Source: Paenibacillus sp. S150
GTDB lineage: Bacteria > Bacillota > Bacilli > Paenibacillales > Paenibacillaceae
Reading direction: 5' to 3'
Assembly: GCF_019352175.1 (NCBI RefSeq)
Contig: NZ_JACBYI010000006.1
Span: 124,001 to 188,000, forward strand
Length of the DNA stretch: 64,000 bases
A model generated the notes under the pieces. The model saw only the letters and a program-made list of their open reading frames with translations, made no database searches and was not told where the DNA came from. The translations under genes and the position numbers were made by a program. Shown here one piece after another: positions 35,525 through 44,064 of this stretch (its first letter is position 1; each line of letters starts with the position of its first letter).

Positions 35525-35953
35525 ATGCGGGTTAAGGGAATCAAAATGATGGTAATGCTGCTGCTTCTGTTCAGTCTGGCAGTCCCGGTTCAGTCCGCTT
35601 CGGCGGCGTCCAAAAGCATCAAGGTCAAAGTGACCCTGGTCAGTGCGGAACTGACGGAGAATAATCATGTGGGCAATGAATGGTATACGGCAGCATATAT
35701 TAATGATAAAGAGATCAGTGAAGGCTCCTCTGTAGTGCTTACCCTGAAATCAACGGAAAGTGTGAAGCTGAAGGCATACGCGGAAGAGCAGGACAAAATC
35801 CCGGATTCGGCATCAGCCGCCGCTTCCATCAAAGCCTCAGCCGTTACCAAAACCATCAGCAAAGCCGTCAAAGTGACGGTAGTCGAAAACCGGGGGCGCT
35901 ACTCCGGAAATACAGCCACTTGGAAATTCACCTTTAAAGTGCAGAAGCAATAG
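35525..35953 (+). CDS. Small secreted protein, unknown function
   Basis: A 142-residue exported protein. Signal peptide about 1-28 (MMVMLLLLFSLAVPVQSASA). The mature part is rich in Lys, Ser, Thr and Val, with beta-strand character (IKVKVTLVSAELTENNHVGN) and no cysteine. ATG 35525 follows GGGAGGC at about 8 bases. Not recognised. Confidence 0.72.
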   Translation: MRVKGIKMMVMLLLLFSLAVPVQSASAASKSIKVKVTLVSAELTENNHVGNEWYTAAYINDKEISEGSSVVLTLKSTESVKLKAYAEEQDKIPDSASAAASIKASAVTKTISKAVKVTVVENRGRYSGNTATWKFTFKVQKQ

Positions 35954-36142
35954 CGATGCACCCTAGCGTTACGACTTGGAGCATAATGAGGGCATATTTC
36001 CGGTCCGGCGGGAATGATGGAAGAGGCGAAGCAGGCATGAAAGGATATTTTGACGGCGCAATGCTTTTGAAAGTCAGAGTTGCAGTCTTTTAGCAGACCA
36101 GGATTGCTGCAGAAATCCAATTGGATTTAGAGCCAATCCCCC

Positions 36143-36181
36143 TGCGCCCTTTTGCTGCCGCGCAGCCGGAGGGCGCTTTTT
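36143..36181 (+). terminator. Terminator-like hairpin
   Basis: Outer stem GCGCCCT / AGGGCGC with inner GCTGC/GCAGC stem, then five T. It probably ended a gene whose body is now lost; the only coding sequence next to it is an MFS fragment. Confidence 0.65.
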
Positions 36182-36211
36182 ACTGTCCATCCGGCACATA
36201 TCCGCCGCTGC

Positions 36212-36508
36212 AACCTTTACCTGTTATCGTCCGTCTGCGCCCACATGACCGGCCGTATTTTCGGCATCCAGACCACCATTCTTGGCGTGGTGATGATAAC
36301 GGCGCCGCTCCTGGGAGGCTTGCTTGTTCAGCTGGCCGGACCCGGCCGCATCTTCGTTGCTTTTGGCATCGTGCAAGTGGCGCTTGGACTGGTTGGCGTA
36401 CTCTTTGGGCGGCTGCTCTGGCCTGTGGCTGAGCCACAGCCTGCTGAGGCTTCGGCACCTCCCCGGCTCTCTGAACGTACGGCTGTACATTTGGAGCAGC
36501 ACAGTTAG
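36212..36508 (+). pseudogene. MFS transporter fragment (C-terminal helices)
   Basis: The frame encodes LYLLSSVCAHMTGRIFGIQT and then ILGVVMITAPLLGGLLVQLA and a further helix, matching the last third of DHA-type major facilitators. There is no N-terminal two thirds, no start signal, and the frame upstream is unrelated. A deletion remnant. Confidence 0.7.
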
Positions 36509-36639
36509 TATTTATATGCCGCACTTCATCCTTCAATGGAGGAAACGGGAACAGTCAGGCGAATGTGTAAAGAGGGCCAGAGTTTTTTGGGCTGAAGCTA
36601 GACAAGTGCGGTTGGCACTAGATACCCTGGGAAGTCCGG

Positions 36640-37233
36640 ATGACAACTTTTGTGTATATGGTAAGGCATGGCGACTCGCCAAAAACCTCAGGGGATGAAC
36701 GGTCGCGCGGCCTGTCGGCCCAAGGGGAAAAGGACGCGCGGAGAGTAACGGAACGGTTGCGGAACGAAGGCATACATGCACTGTACAGCAGTCCTTATGC
36801 CCGGGCAGCCGATACGATTGCCGGACTGTCCGGGGTGCTTGGCAAAGAGGTCCGGCCCGTTGAGGATTTGAAGGAGAGACGCTGGACGGAAGATGACCGT
36901 TCGCTGAAGGATGACGAATTGTACCCTTATCTGGAGAATATGTTTGCTGATCCGGACTTTGTGCTTCAAGGCGGGACGGAGTCGGGCCGTGCGTGCAAAG
37001 CCCGGGCTGTACTTGCACTGCAGGAAATTCTGCGGAAGCACCTAGGCGGGCGTATCGTTATCGGTACCCATGCCATGGTAATGGCGTTGATGATGGGACA
37101 TTTTGCGGACGGATATGGATTTGATTTTTTGATGCAGACCACCAAACCGGATATTTACAGGATGGAAATTACAGATGGGCAGCTTGTTCATGTGGAGAGA
37201 CTGCTGCTTAACGATGATGTGCAAATTCCCTAA
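36640..37233 (+). CDS. Histidine phosphatase family protein
   Basis: A 197-residue cytoplasmic phosphatase of the phosphoglycerate mutase-like superfamily. FVYMVRHGDSP holds the RHG catalytic motif; the second histidine is in VIGTHAMVMALMMGHF. An acidic middle segment (ERRWTEDDRSLKDDELYPYL) is characteristic of the broad-specificity group. Start ATG 36640 has GGGAAG upstream, a modest site. Substrate unknown. Confidence 0.88.
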   Translation: MTTFVYMVRHGDSPKTSGDERSRGLSAQGEKDARRVTERLRNEGIHALYSSPYARAADTIAGLSGVLGKEVRPVEDLKERRWTEDDRSLKDDELYPYLENMFADPDFVLQGGTESGRACKARAVLALQEILRKHLGGRIVIGTHAMVMALMMGHFADGYGFDFLMQTTKPDIYRMEITDGQLVHVERLLLNDDVQIP

Positions 37234-37256
37234 ATCTGAATGCAGGCAGGTGACGT

Positions 37257-37970
37257 ATGCGAAAAAGCATTCTGCTGATCCAGCCGGAGAACCAAAAGAT
37301 CAATCACTTCCGGCGGAAGCAATTCAACAATTTCGTGCAGATTACGATGCCCTATTTAGCCGGGTTTCATAGATGAAGCGAAGTACAGGATTATCCTTGT
37401 GGATGAGTACCGGCAAAAGATTCCCTACGGCCGGAAGTTCGACCTGGTGGCGATCACGGTGAATACGCCGAACAGCGGGCATTGCTACAGAATGGCAGAG
37501 CGGTTCCAGGCCCTGGGGGCAAAGGTGGTGATGGGCGGTCCCCATGCCACGCTGCTGCCGGAGGAGGTGTCGAAGCACTGCGATATTATTGTTATTGGAG
37601 AGGCGGAGGCTACCTGGCCTCAACTCTTGGAGGGCTTTTATGCCGGGGAGGTCCAGGAGGAGTACCGTTCAGAGGACATTCCCGGGCTGGCGAACCTGCC
37701 GTTGCCCCGCTGGGATCTGTTAAAAAGAAACCCGCTGATGAAAGGCGCGGTCATCTCCATGCGGGGTTGTTTGCCCGGATGAAGCAGGAGCAGCGTCTGC
37801 TGAATGAGGATTGGAGTCTCTGCAACGGCAAAACCGATGTGGTATTTCAACCCCGGGGAATGACCTCCGGGCAGCTGTATGAGGGCTATCTCGAATTCCG
37901 CAGGCGCTTCTATTCGCTGCCTTCCTTCATCCGCCGGATGCGCGTGCCCGCGAACCCATCCCGTCTATAA
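37257..37970 (+). pseudogene. B12-binding radical SAM protein pseudogene
   Basis: Starts as MRKSILLIQPENQKINHFRR, shifts frame near 37370 (within AGFIDEAK), continues as a cobalamin-binding Rossmann domain (VMGGPHATLLPEEV, IVIGEAEATWPQLLEG), then stops just after ISMRGC, where the CxxxCxxC cluster should be. A third frame resumes at about 37770 with the protein's C-terminus (FARMKQEQRLLNEDW). So there is one frameshift and one deletion of roughly 200 codons covering the radical SAM core. Confidence 0.82.
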
Positions 37971-38254
37971 TTTTGTAATAAACCTTGGCTACCGGCTGGC
38001 AATTAGGCGCAGCTATATAGATTGACCTTGTAATTTTTCTATTTAGGACTGGTCGTAATTCCAGAGAGTGCTTGGACTTCCCGCCGCTGCCCGTCTGCAG
38101 ATTTCTTGATGTATAGTTCGCGGTGGAAATCCGCAGACAAAGGCAGACGCTCCGCTCCTGCAGTCTCCAAATTCCCTTCCGCCGCTTTTTCGCCAGCCGT
38201 AATTAGTGGTAAAAAGGACCCTTAAGGTAGCGCATTCGGAGACTGGATCATCCC
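37971..38254. other. Non-coding stretch
   Basis: No convincing gene. A minus-strand frame (38043-38327) crosses into the dispersed repeat and has no ribosome site. Part of the stretch (about 38080-38180) is GC-rich with GCAGAC-containing blocks that look like another intergenic repeat family, but only one copy is in the window. Confidence 0.4.
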
Positions 38255-38387
38255 TAGTGGGAAAAAGTACAACTAATTCGCCTGAAATCACCTTGTATGG
38301 GGGAGATGGCCTCCAATAAGTGTACAAAATCCCACTAAAGCCTGTTAAAGCCGGGATTCCAGCCCATTAGTGTTACTTTTTCCACTT
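38255..38387. repeat. Dispersed repeat copy C (GTGGAAAAAGT family)
   Basis: Begins AGTGGGAAAAAGTACAACTA and ends TTAGTGTTACTTTTTCCACTT, with AAATCCCACTAAAGCC between. Forward and reverse forms at the ends make it an inverted-repeat-bounded element of about 130 bp. Confidence 0.8.
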
Positions 38388-38478
38388 CGCTTTTCGTTCC
38401 CTATGAACCTCCTTGCGTTCCATCCGCTTGTTCAGGTTCTCCGGTTCAATTCATATAGTTCCGAATCTCAATCCTCTC

Positions 38479-39279
38479 CTAACCAATAGCGCCACCCGTT
38501 TGAAGCTGATAGAAGCGGGCCGTATTGGCGGTCAGCATGGCCTCCGCCTGGGCGGCGGAGTATCCCTGCAGCGCTCCCCATGCAGCTGCAACGTCGTGAA
38601 TCATCGCCGGATGAGTAGGACGTCCGGCAAAAGGGCCTTCGAACGGCCAAGGTCCGTCCGTCTCGGCCATAACCAGCCCTGGCGGATAGCGCCGGGCCAG
38701 CTCCTGAATCTCCGGCTCATAGACAATATCCGGCGTGAAGGAGATATGGTAGCCCCGTTCAATCATGCGGACCACCGCTTCCTCCGGTCCTTTGAACCAA
38801 TGGAAATGCGCCCGGGTAATGCCATGCTTCTCCAGCAGGTCGCAGGCTGCCAGGGCATCCTCATGGACGGCATGCAGCACCACCGGCTTGTCCAGACGTG
38901 CAGCCAGAGCAAGCTGGGCATCCAGGACCCGGATATAAGGCTCCATCTCAAAAGCCTGCCCGCGTGCCAGCGCTTCGGCCCGTGAATAATAGGGCAGCCC
39001 GATTTCACCTACGGCAACCATGGCCTCTGCATGCCGGCTGATCCAATCCAGCAGCGCTTCCAGCGCGGATTCCGGCGGCAGCGCCTGTTCGGGATGGAAG
39101 CCGAAGGCAGGTTTTACCTGACCCGGGTACTGTGCGGCGATTGCCAACGTGCGGATACAGGAATCCAGGTTCATCGATACCGCAACCAGCGATTTAATAT
39201 CCTGTCCCGGCAGCCCCGGCAGCATCTTCTTCAGCTCTGCCTCTGCATACTGTTCAAGGTGAATATGGGCATCGATCAT
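38479..39279 (-). CDS. TatD family metal-dependent hydrolase
   Basis: A 266-residue TIM-barrel amidohydrolase. Metal ligands appear in MIDAHIHLE, AVGEIGLPYY (Glu), VVLHAVHEDA (His), HFHWFKGPEE (His) and VMAETDGPWP (Asp). The family includes 3'-5' DNA exonucleases and related hydrolases. ATG 39279 follows AAAGGAG at 10 bases; the GTG seven codons upstream overlaps that site. Followed on the opposite side by repeat copy C. Confidence 0.9.
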   Translation of the reverse strand: MIDAHIHLEQYAEAELKKMLPGLPGQDIKSLVAVSMNLDSCIRTLAIAAQYPGQVKPAFGFHPEQALPPESALEALLDWISRHAEAMVAVGEIGLPYYSRAEALARGQAFEMEPYIRVLDAQLALAARLDKPVVLHAVHEDALAACDLLEKHGITRAHFHWFKGPEEAVVRMIERGYHISFTPDIVYEPEIQELARRYPPGLVMAETDGPWPFEGPFAGRPTHPAMIHDVAAAWGALQGYSAAQAEAMLTANTARFYQLQTGGAIG

Positions 39280-39318
39280 CGGTATTACGCTCCTTTGCAC
39301 CCGGGTGCCTATGGTCTT

Positions 39319-40443
39319 TTAATTCTCCACATACTTCTGAGTGGTATCATGGGGTTCGAATTTGAGCGAGTCCAGAACCAGGCCCGCACCGCCGGGCTTA
39401 TAGTCCAGCATTAGCGTGCCCATGCTTTCCTGCATGCCAACATTTACACTGGTCTCCGCCTTCAGCTTGCCATTCGCCACAGTATAATAGGTAACCCCTC
39501 CAATTCCTGCCCGTGTACCGAAATACTTCAGGCCGCCATCCGCAGCACGGCCCGGAAGCCTCAGCGCAATCTTTGAAGGAGAGCTTCCGGCAAGCTCCAG
39601 CCGGAGCAGCACATCGTCATGCTCCAGCGAAATGCTGGAGGTTACGGCAGCAGAGGCTGCTTGTTCCCCGGCAGGAACCGTAAGCTCCTTCCATTGCTCC
39701 GGCTTGACTGCATGGACCTCCTGCTGCATCAATCCGGTTCCGTAGCCCAGTGTGAACACCACCGTGGCTTCCGGCAATCCGTCGTTGTCGATATCTGCAT
39801 AGTAGAGCTCCGGCGGATATGCGGCAAGTCTGGGAGCTTCCCATTTGAAGCTGTGCTTCTTGCCGTCTACTTCAAGAATAAACCCTTTATACGTATTTCC
39901 GTCCTTGAGGGCGGTAAAAAGCTTGACCCTGGAATTGCCGGCGGCCACCGCAAGCGGTTCTTTGGGAACACGCACCGTAGTGCTGAGACTGCCCGGTTCA
40001 ACCGACACTGTATTCTCTCCGGCCTGCAGCGTCGTTTCAGCGCCGGTCAGCTGAGACAGCGTATTGGCCGGGAAATACACATGCCCCTCTTTCAAAATGA
40101 CGGCCGCCTCCAGCCTATCTTCATAACCGCCGTCAGTCTGTGTGTATTGAACCAGGATGGCGGAGCTGCCGGGCGAAAGGACCGTCCGGGAACCGGCATC
40201 GGAGAATGTCAGCTTCTTGTGCACATTATCCCACTTCAGCTCACCTGGATAGTATTCCAGCAGGGCTCTTGCCGGAACATACAAAACACCTCCGGAATAA
40301 AAGGGATGAAGCTGAGGGAGAACGGGTTGTCCGTCTACCGACAGCGAGAGCGGCGCAGCGGCGGATATCGAATCTATGGATGGACCTGCTGCGCAGCCGG
40401 CGATGAGCAGGGCGAGGGCGGAAGCGGTCAGTAATTTTTTCAC
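39319..40443 (-). CDS. Lipoprotein with copper-amine-oxidase-N type (stalk) domain
   Basis: A 374-residue lipoprotein with lipobox LLIAGCAAG. Residues about 35-150 form a stalk-type domain (GVLYVPARALLEYYPGELKW, HVYFPANTLSQLTG). The rest contains an integrin-like/VCBS-type YYADIDNDGLPEATVVF calcium-loop motif. GTG 40443 has GGAGG 7 bases upstream. Probably located on the outer face of the membrane; binding partner unknown. Only 40 bases separate it from the TatD gene, so they may be co-transcribed. Confidence 0.82.
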   Translation of the reverse strand: MKKLLTASALALLIAGCAAGPSIDSISAAAPLSLSVDGQPVLPQLHPFYSGGVLYVPARALLEYYPGELKWDNVHKKLTFSDAGSRTVLSPGSSAILVQYTQTDGGYEDRLEAAVILKEGHVYFPANTLSQLTGAETTLQAGENTVSVEPGSLSTTVRVPKEPLAVAAGNSRVKLFTALKDGNTYKGFILEVDGKKHSFKWEAPRLAAYPPELYYADIDNDGLPEATVVFTLGYGTGLMQQEVHAVKPEQWKELTVPAGEQAASAAVTSSISLEHDDVLLRLELAGSSPSKIALRLPGRAADGGLKYFGTRAGIGGVTYYTVANGKLKAETSVNVGMQESMGTLMLDYKPGGAGLVLDSLKFEPHDTTQKYVEN

Positions 40444-40561
40444 AGAATAACCTCCAGAGTCTAAAAGTACCAATCCATTCAAGTATACTGTAATTTACCC
40501 GCTCCGGGGACACGATCCGTTAACAATAAGAAGACAGCTCTGTTACGTTTGTGCAGATATG

Positions 40562-40662
40562 CTACAGCCCGGGCGGGAAGCTGCGGCAGATTTCAATAAA
40601 TTGCTGCAGAGCCGCCGGCAGGGATTCATTGCTGCGTGTACAGATGGCAATATTATTGCTTA
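40562..40662 (-). pseudogene. LysR-type regulator C-terminal remnant
   Basis: The minus strand encodes NNIAICTRSNESLPAALQQF and then IEICRSF, typical of the last helix of LysR effector domains. Upstream coding sequence is replaced at about 40662 by the opposite-strand methyltransferase remnant. Confidence 0.5.
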
Positions 40663-40663
40663 G

Positions 40664-40921
40664 CCGGATGCGGATAAGCCGAACAATCCGCATTACCTGA
40701 AGTGGGCGCTGAAGCTGGCCCGTCCGGGGGCGGTGATTGTAGCCGACAATGTGGTGCGTGAAGGTGAGGTTATTCAGGCGGGCAGTACGGATGACCGTGT
40801 CCAAGGCATTCGCCAATTCATCGATCTGCTGTCCGCCGAGCCGAGAATAGAGGCAACTGCAATACAGACGGTGGGCGGCAAGGGATACGATGGATTCGTG
40901 ATTGGCATTGTCACTGCATGA
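40664..40921 (+). pseudogene. SAM-dependent O-methyltransferase C-terminal remnant
   Basis: Encodes PDADKPNNPHYLKWALKLAR, then VIVADNVVREGEV and GYDGFVIGIV, the C-terminal third of the caffeoyl-CoA-type O-methyltransferase family (COG4122). The N-terminal cofactor-binding part is missing, and the frame joins a LysR remnant upstream. Not functional. Confidence 0.75.
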
Positions 40922-41145
40922 CAATAACCCGCAGAGCAGGATGGATGAGCTGTCCTTGCTTGCGGGGATATTGCGGTGAAGCCTGCTGAAGGAAACTGCC
41001 TCCCCGGCAGCTTCAGCGTCATTTCCAAACAACCACTGGAAAGGTATATTCTTGCGTTTTAGCGGTTTTTCATACAGTGCTGCCTTTTGCCTTACAGCCT
41101 AATATTTCACATAACCCTCTAAAATACCTAAGGGAGGTTATGTTG

Positions 41146-41325
41146 ATGAAGAAGCTGGAAGTCATTCAGAAGCGCATCGAAGCGGAGCGCAGGAAGCTGA
41201 ATGAGATGGAAACAACCTATGGGCTGCTGCATCCGAAGGTGATCAAGCAATCCATGAAGCTGGACGACTTAATTAATGAATATACCCGAGAGGAATCACT
41301 ACGCTCTGACCCCTTCAAAAGCTAG
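41146..41325 (+). CDS. Spo0E family aspartyl-phosphate phosphatase
   Basis: A 59-residue helical hairpin protein. The motif SMKLDDLINEY matches the SxxLDxLIxxY signature of Spo0E-like phosphatases, which dephosphorylate Spo0A~P and so delay sporulation. ATG 41146 lies 8 bases after AGGGAGG; ATG 41140 is too near. Its end overlaps the tail of a TetR remnant on the other strand. A short AT-rich leader precedes it. Confidence 0.88.
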   Translation: MKKLEVIQKRIEAERRKLNEMETTYGLLHPKVIKQSMKLDDLINEYTREESLRSDPFKS

Positions 41326-41512
41326 CGACACCAGCTTTTCAATAAATTCCCCATTCAGCGTGTCTCCTGTTATCAGCAGCCGGTAGAATATCGGTCCATA
41401 CACTAGATCAATGCTGCAATTCACATCGAGAGCCTTGGTGAGCTCGCCCCTGGTGATTCCGCGCTCCATCAGCTGTCTTGCTTCTTGGCGGCGCGGTGCA
41501 AAAAATCTCGTC
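41299..41512 (-). pseudogene. TetR regulator C-terminal remnant
   Basis: The minus strand encodes [20 protein letters not shown], then DLVYGPIFYRLLITGDTLNG, typical of the ligand domain of TetR/AcrR regulators, ending at 41299. The DNA-binding half is missing; sequence beyond about 41512 belongs to an MFS remnant. Confidence 0.68.
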
Positions 41513-41530
41513 CGGTAAGCCTCCGCAAGG

Positions 41531-41714
41531 CCTGCATCGGATTGTCTCCTGCGGACTTATCGCAGCCAACTTGTATTATGCCCAAACCCTGGTGGGACCG
41601 ATCAGTGAAGCTACTCATCTTTCCTCCGGAGCAGCAGGGCTGATTGTGACGCTTACCCAGATAGGCTATGTCATTGGCCTGCTGTTCGTGGTGCCGCTAA
41701 GCGATAACCTATAA
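41531..41714 (+). pseudogene. MFS transporter N-terminal fragment
   Basis: Encodes [20 protein letters not shown] and [20 protein letters not shown], the first two helices of a DHA-type major facilitator, and stops right after PLSDNL. No start codon or ribosome site survives. Together with the neighbouring TetR remnant it may be what is left of an efflux regulator/pump pair. Confidence 0.7.
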
Positions 41715-41884
41715 TCATATCCTCAGCAGGAAATAGATCCCAGTATTTCAAATAAAATATTATCTTTTGAAGGCGAAAATTAAAAATATCGACATTAATA
41801 ACTAAAAAAATACAATAAAGCATGAACTGTATTAATATATTTCTATAATTACTATTTTATAGAATATGGGAAGGGGGGAGACAG

Positions 41885-42012
41885 GTGGAATACGTTACTC
41901 CGTATATCGCAGCTGTAAATGAGGATGCGGCTTGAACGATCCTACATATTTGTTCAGTGTTTCTTATGTTATCGACCTTACAGTGGTTGTAGCTTTTGTA
42001 GTTATTTCATGA
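41885..42012 (+). pseudogene. RiPP precursor peptide 1, frameshifted
   Basis: GTG 41885, after AAGGGGGGAG, encodes a 16-residue peptide MEYVTPYIAAVNEDAA and stops at 41933-41935. The next frame, open from 41932 to 42012, encodes NDPTYLFSVSYVIDLT and then VVVAFVVIS. Adding one base near 41932 joins them into a peptide parallel to precursor 2: both have MEYxxP at the start, T-aromatic-L-aromatic-S/T before the core, and a Val/Ile/Ala-rich end. The hydrophobic part could alternatively start at the TTG at 41932, with GAGG seven bases upstream. Confidence 0.6.
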
Positions 42013-42037
42013 TATTTATGCGGAGAGGACTAAGCTT

Positions 42038-42769
42038 ATGTATCTAAAAAACACCAGCATCGTTGACGAGGAAAGATACCAGTCTGCAAAGCCTGTTTTC
42101 AATAACAGTTCAATCTCGTTTCTGCGGCATGAGAAATCAGGTTTTGTGAGCTGTCATTCCAACAGCATGCCTCAAATGAAGGAAATTGTAATTAATCCGA
42201 CTGCCTTGAAGATTCTGGAGTTTTGCAATGGCGAACGGACAACCGGAGAGATTATTTCAGAGGTTGTCGCCTGCTTCAAAAATGCAAATGCTGCACAGGT
42301 TGACGTGGACTTGAAGAATGTACTATTGGAATATTCCAAATTCGGTTTACTTAATTGGGGAGAAGCGGGGAATCCATTTATGAATAGCTTAGTAAGAGAG
42401 CTCGAGGCAGGTTATACCGTTCATTTGGCTGAGGAAGAGGATTTGAAACAGCTCATTGAATTTTTTAAATCCTCTCCTGAAAGCGTGAACACAGATGTGC
42501 TGGAGTACTTGAACCCTGTACGGGATTGGCTCGAATATACCAATGAGCTATCCTACCGGAATAAGCTGTTTAATTATGCAGAGGAGTTTTTCTTGGTCAA
42601 AAACGCCGAAAAGAAATTGGAAGGCGTAGTATCCATTCTCCTGCCGACGCAGAAAAAATCCACCACCTCAGTATTTGGAGTCATCCGGATCGAAGAACGT
42701 TTCTTTGACGGAACAGTATCGATGATCAAGGATATTCTGAAAGAGGTTGCCGTCAATAACGTAACCTAA
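42038..42769 (+). CDS. PqqD-like RRE fused to GNAT-like domain, stop-truncated
   Basis: A 243-residue protein. Residues about 25-115 match a PqqD-like RiPP recognition element (KEIVINPTALKILEFCNGER, then TTGEIISEVV and LLEYSKFGLLNW). Residues about 130-243 resemble a GNAT acyltransferase (YTVHLAEEEDLKQLIEFF; EFFLVKNAEKKLEGVVSILL). The frame stops at TAA 42767-42769 but stays open in the same frame to 42910, encoding the expected end of the GNAT fold. GGAGAGG precedes ATG 42038. Role: binds the precursor leader and presents it to the radical SAM enzyme; acylation is speculative. Confidence 0.75.
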   Translation: MYLKNTSIVDEERYQSAKPVFNNSSISFLRHEKSGFVSCHSNSMPQMKEIVINPTALKILEFCNGERTTGEIISEVVACFKNANAAQVDVDLKNVLLEYSKFGLLNWGEAGNPFMNSLVRELEAGYTVHLAEEEDLKQLIEFFKSSPESVNTDVLEYLNPVRDWLEYTNELSYRNKLFNYAEEFFLVKNAEKKLEGVVSILLPTQKKSTTSVFGVIRIEERFFDGTVSMIKDILKEVAVNNVT

Positions 42770-42910
42770 ATTAAATATCAGAGCATATTGAACAACGTTG
42801 AGCATGAAGCGATATCCCATAGGCTTAAGAATCTGGAATTCCGCAATGAAGGTCTTTTGGCCAATGAGCTGGAGAACGATAGCATTGAAGTCTTCAGTTA
42901 TATCTACTAA
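42770..42910 (+). pseudogene. In-frame continuation of the RRE-GNAT gene beyond a premature stop
   Basis: Directly after TAA 42767-42769, 46 codons remain open in the same frame: IKYQSILNNVEHEAISHRLK, then NLEFRNEGLL and EVFSYIY, ending TAA 42908-42910. The pattern (A-I-S-x-x-L-x-x-L-x-F-x-x-E-G) is the final helix-strand unit of GNAT proteins. A single C-to-T change in CAA would explain the stop. The radical SAM ribosome site starts right after this second stop, as expected for the original gene end. Confidence 0.75.
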
Positions 42911-42925
42911 TAAGGAGGGGAGAAC

Positions 42926-43993
42926 ATGAATTCTTCCGGCTCTCTGTTCAGCACGGCCAGTATATTGAAGGGACCGCATCAGGTTGCTTTTGATATCACG
43001 AACAAATGTAATCTGAGATGCCTCCACTGCTATAACAACAGCGGTGAGAACATCGTTTCGACAGAGGAATTAACCGACGATGAGGTTATGGAGTTTGTAC
43101 GCGATGTCGGCAAGATGGAGCTGTTTAACTTCTGCTTCTGCGGAGGAGAAACGTTGCTGAGGAAAGACCTGATCTGCAGGGCCTCCGCAGAATTGAAATC
43201 GCTAGGTGTTGTCAATATTTCTATGGTGACCAATGGAATGCTGCTGAATGAAAAGACAGCCCTCCAATTAAAAGAAAGCGGCGTCAATCGTATCCAGATC
43301 AGCCTTGACGGCGCGAAGCCCAGTTCCCATGACCGGCTGAGAAACAAACAGGGTGTATATGACAAGGTCATATCCGCTCTTAAAACCGTTAAAAAGCTAG
43401 AAATGAAGTGCTCGGTTGCCTTTACTCCAACTTCATTCAATCTGGAAGAAATTGAAGAGGTGCATTCCATTCTGAGCGAGATTGGCATTGACGGAGAACT
43501 GCGTGTGCAGCCTCTGATGCTGCTCGGAAGAGCAGACGGGAATGAGAATTACATCAATGTGAGCAAGTGGGAGTACCGGAAGCTGGTGAAGGAAATTAAC
43601 CGGATTAACAGCAATAAGGTTGCTCCTGAGATCAACTGGGGGGACCCTGTAGATCATTTGATCCGCTTCCGCACCACTACAGCTAATGAGTGTGTAAATC
43701 ACTGCAACGTCCGGGCCAATGGAGATATCGTAGTTTCGGCTTATTTACCGCTGGTGGTAGGCAATGTGAGAAAGCACAGCTTTACTGAGTACTGGGATCA
43801 TGGATTGGGGAGTGTCTGGCAGAATTCCATTCCTGTTGAAATCGCAAAGACGATTGTATGCATTGATGATATGAACAAAAAGAATGAAGGCATACCGACC
43901 GTCTGGCAGGATAAGGATATCTATATTGATTTGATAGACAGCGATTTGAACGATCTTAACAACCTCAGACCAAAGAATGAAATCACATGTTAG
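42926..43993 (+). CDS. Radical SAM peptide-modifying enzyme
   Basis: A 355-residue radical SAM protein. The cluster-binding motif CNLRCLHC places Cys at 28, 32 and 35; FCGGETLL and ISMVTNGMLL follow as in peptide maturases, and the Asp in IQISLDGA is conserved. The C-terminal extension has C256 and C260 (ECVNHC) and the SPASM/twitch-like ANGDIVVSAYLPLVVGNV, but not the full set of SPASM cysteines. AAGGAGG lies 8 bases before ATG 42926. Likely modifies the core of the neighbouring precursors; epimerisation or a cross-link to an aromatic residue are both possible. Confidence 0.88.
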   Translation: MNSSGSLFSTASILKGPHQVAFDITNKCNLRCLHCYNNSGENIVSTEELTDDEVMEFVRDVGKMELFNFCFCGGETLLRKDLICRASAELKSLGVVNISMVTNGMLLNEKTALQLKESGVNRIQISLDGAKPSSHDRLRNKQGVYDKVISALKTVKKLEMKCSVAFTPTSFNLEEIEEVHSILSEIGIDGELRVQPLMLLGRADGNENYINVSKWEYRKLVKEINRINSNKVAPEINWGDPVDHLIRFRTTTANECVNHCNVRANGDIVVSAYLPLVVGNVRKHSFTEYWDHGLGSVWQNSIPVEIAKTIVCIDDMNKKNEGIPTVWQDKDIYIDLIDSDLNDLNNLRPKNEITC

Positions 43994-44064
43994 TTTCAAC
44001 ATATATATCAGCAATTGATACTATGTTGTTTCTATAAAATAATCCAGTTGCAGAGGAGGTGAAA

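Noticed and set aside
36121..36508. Intact small MFS-like or membrane gene
   Set aside because: Only the last helices of a 12-helix carrier are present and no start signal exists, so it is recorded as a fragment.
38043..38327. Minus-strand protein of 94 codons
   Set aside because: Starts inside dispersed repeat copy C, no ribosome site, no family pattern.
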